64,000 nt of DNA, from contig CAZKHG010000001.1 in NCBI GenBank assembly GCA_964552655.1, positions 139,447-203,446 of the forward strand, in the 5' to 3' direction. The position numbers and the translations under genes were made by a program. This document shows, piece after piece, positions 63,344 through 64,000 of the stretch. Position 1 is the stretch's first letter. Each line of letters opens with the position of its first letter. This DNA is from CAZKHG01 sp964552655 (GTDB taxonomy: Bacteria; Bacteroidota; Bacteroidia; Bacteroidales; Tenuifilaceae). Under the pieces are notes generated by a model that was not told where the DNA came from, searched no databases, and saw only the letters and a list, made by a program, of their open reading frames with translations.

Positions 63344-63361
63344 CATCACTAAAAAACAACC

Positions 63362-63463
63362 GCGGAAGTAGCTCAGTTGACTGCCTGCCGGTAGGCAGGG
63401 TAGAGCATAATCCGGCAACCGCCGGATGAGGGTCGCGAGTTTGAGAACGAAAATTGAAATAAT
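63362..63463 (+). pseudogene. Broken tRNA-Gly copy 1 (with inserted palindrome)
   Basis: The first 18 bases are identical to the intact tRNA-Gly, and the sequence is interrupted in the D loop by a 20-base palindrome. The anticodon arm is replaced by the hairpin TCCGGC-AACC-GCCGGA, and the T arm and acceptor 3' strand are missing. It is 82 bases long without the insert, the same unit as copy 2. Confidence 0.75.
63380..63399. repeat. 20-base palindrome inserted in the D loop of copy 1
   Basis: Comparison of copy 1 with copy 2 shows an exact 20-base insertion between GTTG and GTAGAG. It contains CCTGCC-GGTA-GGCAGG and resembles the palindrome at 56008-56027. Confidence 0.7.
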
Positions 63464-63545
63464 GCGGAAGTAGCTCAGTTGGTAGAGCATAATCCGGCAA
63501 CCGCCGGATGAGGGTCGCGAGTTTGAGAACGAAAATTGAAATAAT
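63464..63545 (+). pseudogene. Broken tRNA-Gly copy 2
   Basis: An 82-base unit identical to copy 1 apart from the insert. It has a 5' acceptor strand and D arm as in tRNA-Gly, the TCCGGC-AACC-GCCGGA hairpin in place of the anticodon arm, and a 3' half (GCGAGTTTGAGAACGAAAA) that cannot close the T stem or acceptor stem. Confidence 0.75.
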
Positions 63546-63621
63546 GCGGAAGTAGCTCAGTTGGTAGAGCATAACCTTGCCAAGGTTAGGGTCGCGAGTT
63601 CGAGTCTCGTCTTCCGCTCCA
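63546..63621 (+). tRNA. tRNA-Gly (GCC), CCA encoded
   Basis: Acceptor GCGGAAG pairs with CTTCCGC. D arm GCTC/GAGC; anticodon arm TAACC-TTGCCAA-GGTTA with GCC; T arm GCGAG-TTCGAGT-CTCGT; discriminator T, then CCA. A 73-base tRNA plus CCA. It is the third, intact member of the array. Confidence 0.97.
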
Positions 63622-63627
63622 AAGCAC

Positions 63628-63658
63628 AAAGTTCAAAGTTTTACAACTTTGAACTTTT
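63628..63658 (+). terminator. Hairpin after tRNA-Gly
   Basis: A perfect 13-bp stem AAAGTTCAAAGTT/AACTTTGAACTTT with a TTAC loop, followed by only a short T run. It could be an intrinsic terminator or a processing site between tRNA-Gly and tRNA-Leu. Confidence 0.6.
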
Positions 63659-63682
63659 AACTTTAAGCGTTATTTATTTAAT

Positions 63683-63767
63683 GCCCGGGTGGTGGAACTG
63701 GTAGACACGCAGGACTTAAAATCCTGTGGCCGTTGAGGCTGTGCGGGTTCAAGTCCCGCCCCGGGTA
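63683..63767 (+). tRNA. tRNA-Leu (UAA)
   Basis: An 85-base class II tRNA: acceptor GCCCGGG with CCCGGGT, anticodon arm CAGGA-CTTAAAA-TCCTG with anticodon TAA, a variable arm (TGGCCGTTGAGGCTGT), and T arm GCGGG-TTCAAGT-CCCGC. Discriminator A; CCA is not encoded (CTG follows), unlike the neighbouring tRNA-Gly. Confidence 0.97.
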
Positions 63768-63772
63768 CTGAG

Positions 63773-63807
63773 AAAGCCTGATATCAATTGATTGTCAGGC
63801 TTTTTTG
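63773..63807 (+). terminator. Rho-independent terminator after tRNA-Leu
   Basis: AAAGCCTGA / TCAGGCTTT forms a 9-bp stem, followed by TTTTTTG. Confidence 0.85.
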
Positions 63808-63905
63808 TTTTTATCAGGGATGATTTTAGGGATAATCTATTTATGTCTAAAAATATGTTTTTAATACAATATTTATGTTATTAGTCATACAACTATTTTA
63901 TTATT

Positions 63906-64000
63906 CTATACCAATTCACCCGCAATCATCTCCGCTTGTTTTAGCACTGTTTCGGTGGCTAATTTCTGCATATCAGGTGGATAGCCATATTGGCGTAATG
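63906..64000 (-). CDS. C-terminal end of a type I restriction endonuclease HsdR-like protein (truncated by window edge)
   Basis: Only the last 31 codons are present, ending in TAG at 63906-63908. The translation contains LRQYGYPPDMQ and ATETVLKQAE, which resembles the extreme C-terminus of HsdR-type subunits (the YPPD-helix end). A type I restriction locus may therefore continue to the right of the window. The identification rests on a short stretch and is tentative. The 98 bases between this stop and the tRNA-Leu terminator hold nothing recognisable. Confidence 0.55.
   Translation of the reverse strand, partial: LRQYGYPPDMQKLATETVLKQAEMIAGELV

Noticed and set aside
63309..63629. Minus-strand frames across the tRNA-Gly array (translation containing ETRTRDP and LSYFR)
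   Set aside because: This is the well-known spurious product of reading antisense through tRNA genes; the frame exists only because of the tRNA repeats.
1..64000. CRISPR arrays, insertion sequences, prophage genes, rRNA, replication origin
   Set aside because: No regularly spaced repeats with unique spacers, no transposase, integrase or phage motif, no rRNA segments and no DnaA-box cluster were seen on either strand.

Overview
The window is a 64 kb stretch of a Bacteroidota chromosome, most likely a Bacteroidales/Marinilabiliales-type free-living or gut-associated member. The evidence is a PorV/PorQ-type outer-membrane protein of the type IX secretion class, TlpA-like lipoproteins, a Bacteroidetes-type glycogen operon, the purH-mreBCD-mrdA-rodA block, the accC/biotin carrier/carboxyltransferase operon, and repeated promoter boxes of the form TAnnTTTG instead of TATAAT. 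It is mostly core housekeeping sequence. I see no transposase, prophage, CRISPR array or rRNA.

Layout. 1-6.6 kb: 3' end of arginine deiminase, a small DUF2892 membrane protein, an LtaS-like sulfatase-fold membrane enzyme with a YihY/BrkB protein, and an ahcY-ribF pair. 6.8-15.9 kb: a minus-strand glycogen operon (debranching enzyme, GT4 transferase, GH57 enzyme with a Lys/Ala/Pro tail, and a 1415-residue fusion of GT3 glycogen synthase to GT35 phosphorylase). 16.1-20.1 kb: two adjacent TlpA-like lipoproteins, an LpxH-type hydrolase with no ordinary start codon, and an AcpH-like protein. 20.1-27.3 kb: the cell-shape operon purH-mreB-mreC-mreD-mrdA-rodA on the minus strand. 27.5-31 kb: carbonic anhydrase, then a glutaminyl cyclase / HAD / PorV-like cluster. 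31-41 kb: pssA, purS, DAHP synthase-chorismate mutase, an exopolyphosphatase, an orphan sigma-54 activator without a DNA-binding domain, coaD, a third TlpA-like protein, Nudix, pyrE, an SRPBCC protein and birA. 41-48 kb: rsfS-ftsH-cdsA-psd and gcvP. 48-56 kb: metallo-beta-lactamase, pcm, nadE, a PorT-like barrel, ispE, a LolC/E-like permease and saccharopine dehydrogenase. 56.7-63.2 kb: mutS, then accC-biotin carrier-carboxyltransferase. 63.3-64 kb: a tRNA-Gly array, tRNA-Leu, and the C-terminal end of what looks like a type I restriction HsdR.

Functionally the genes link up in several ways. cdsA, pssA and psd together make phosphatidylethanolamine. BirA would charge the biotin carrier protein. 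MreBCD, PBP2 and RodA form the elongation machinery. The glycogen operon carries both synthesis and breakdown activities.

The least explained sequence is the 867-base gene-free gap before mutS. It holds a palindrome, a three-way cruciform, and a ~205-base element bounded by two strong hairpins whose nested complementary segments enclose a symmetric 16/17-base internal loop, an architecture like 6S RNA. The second unexplained element is the tandem array of broken tRNA-Gly copies between a good promoter and the intact tRNA-Gly.
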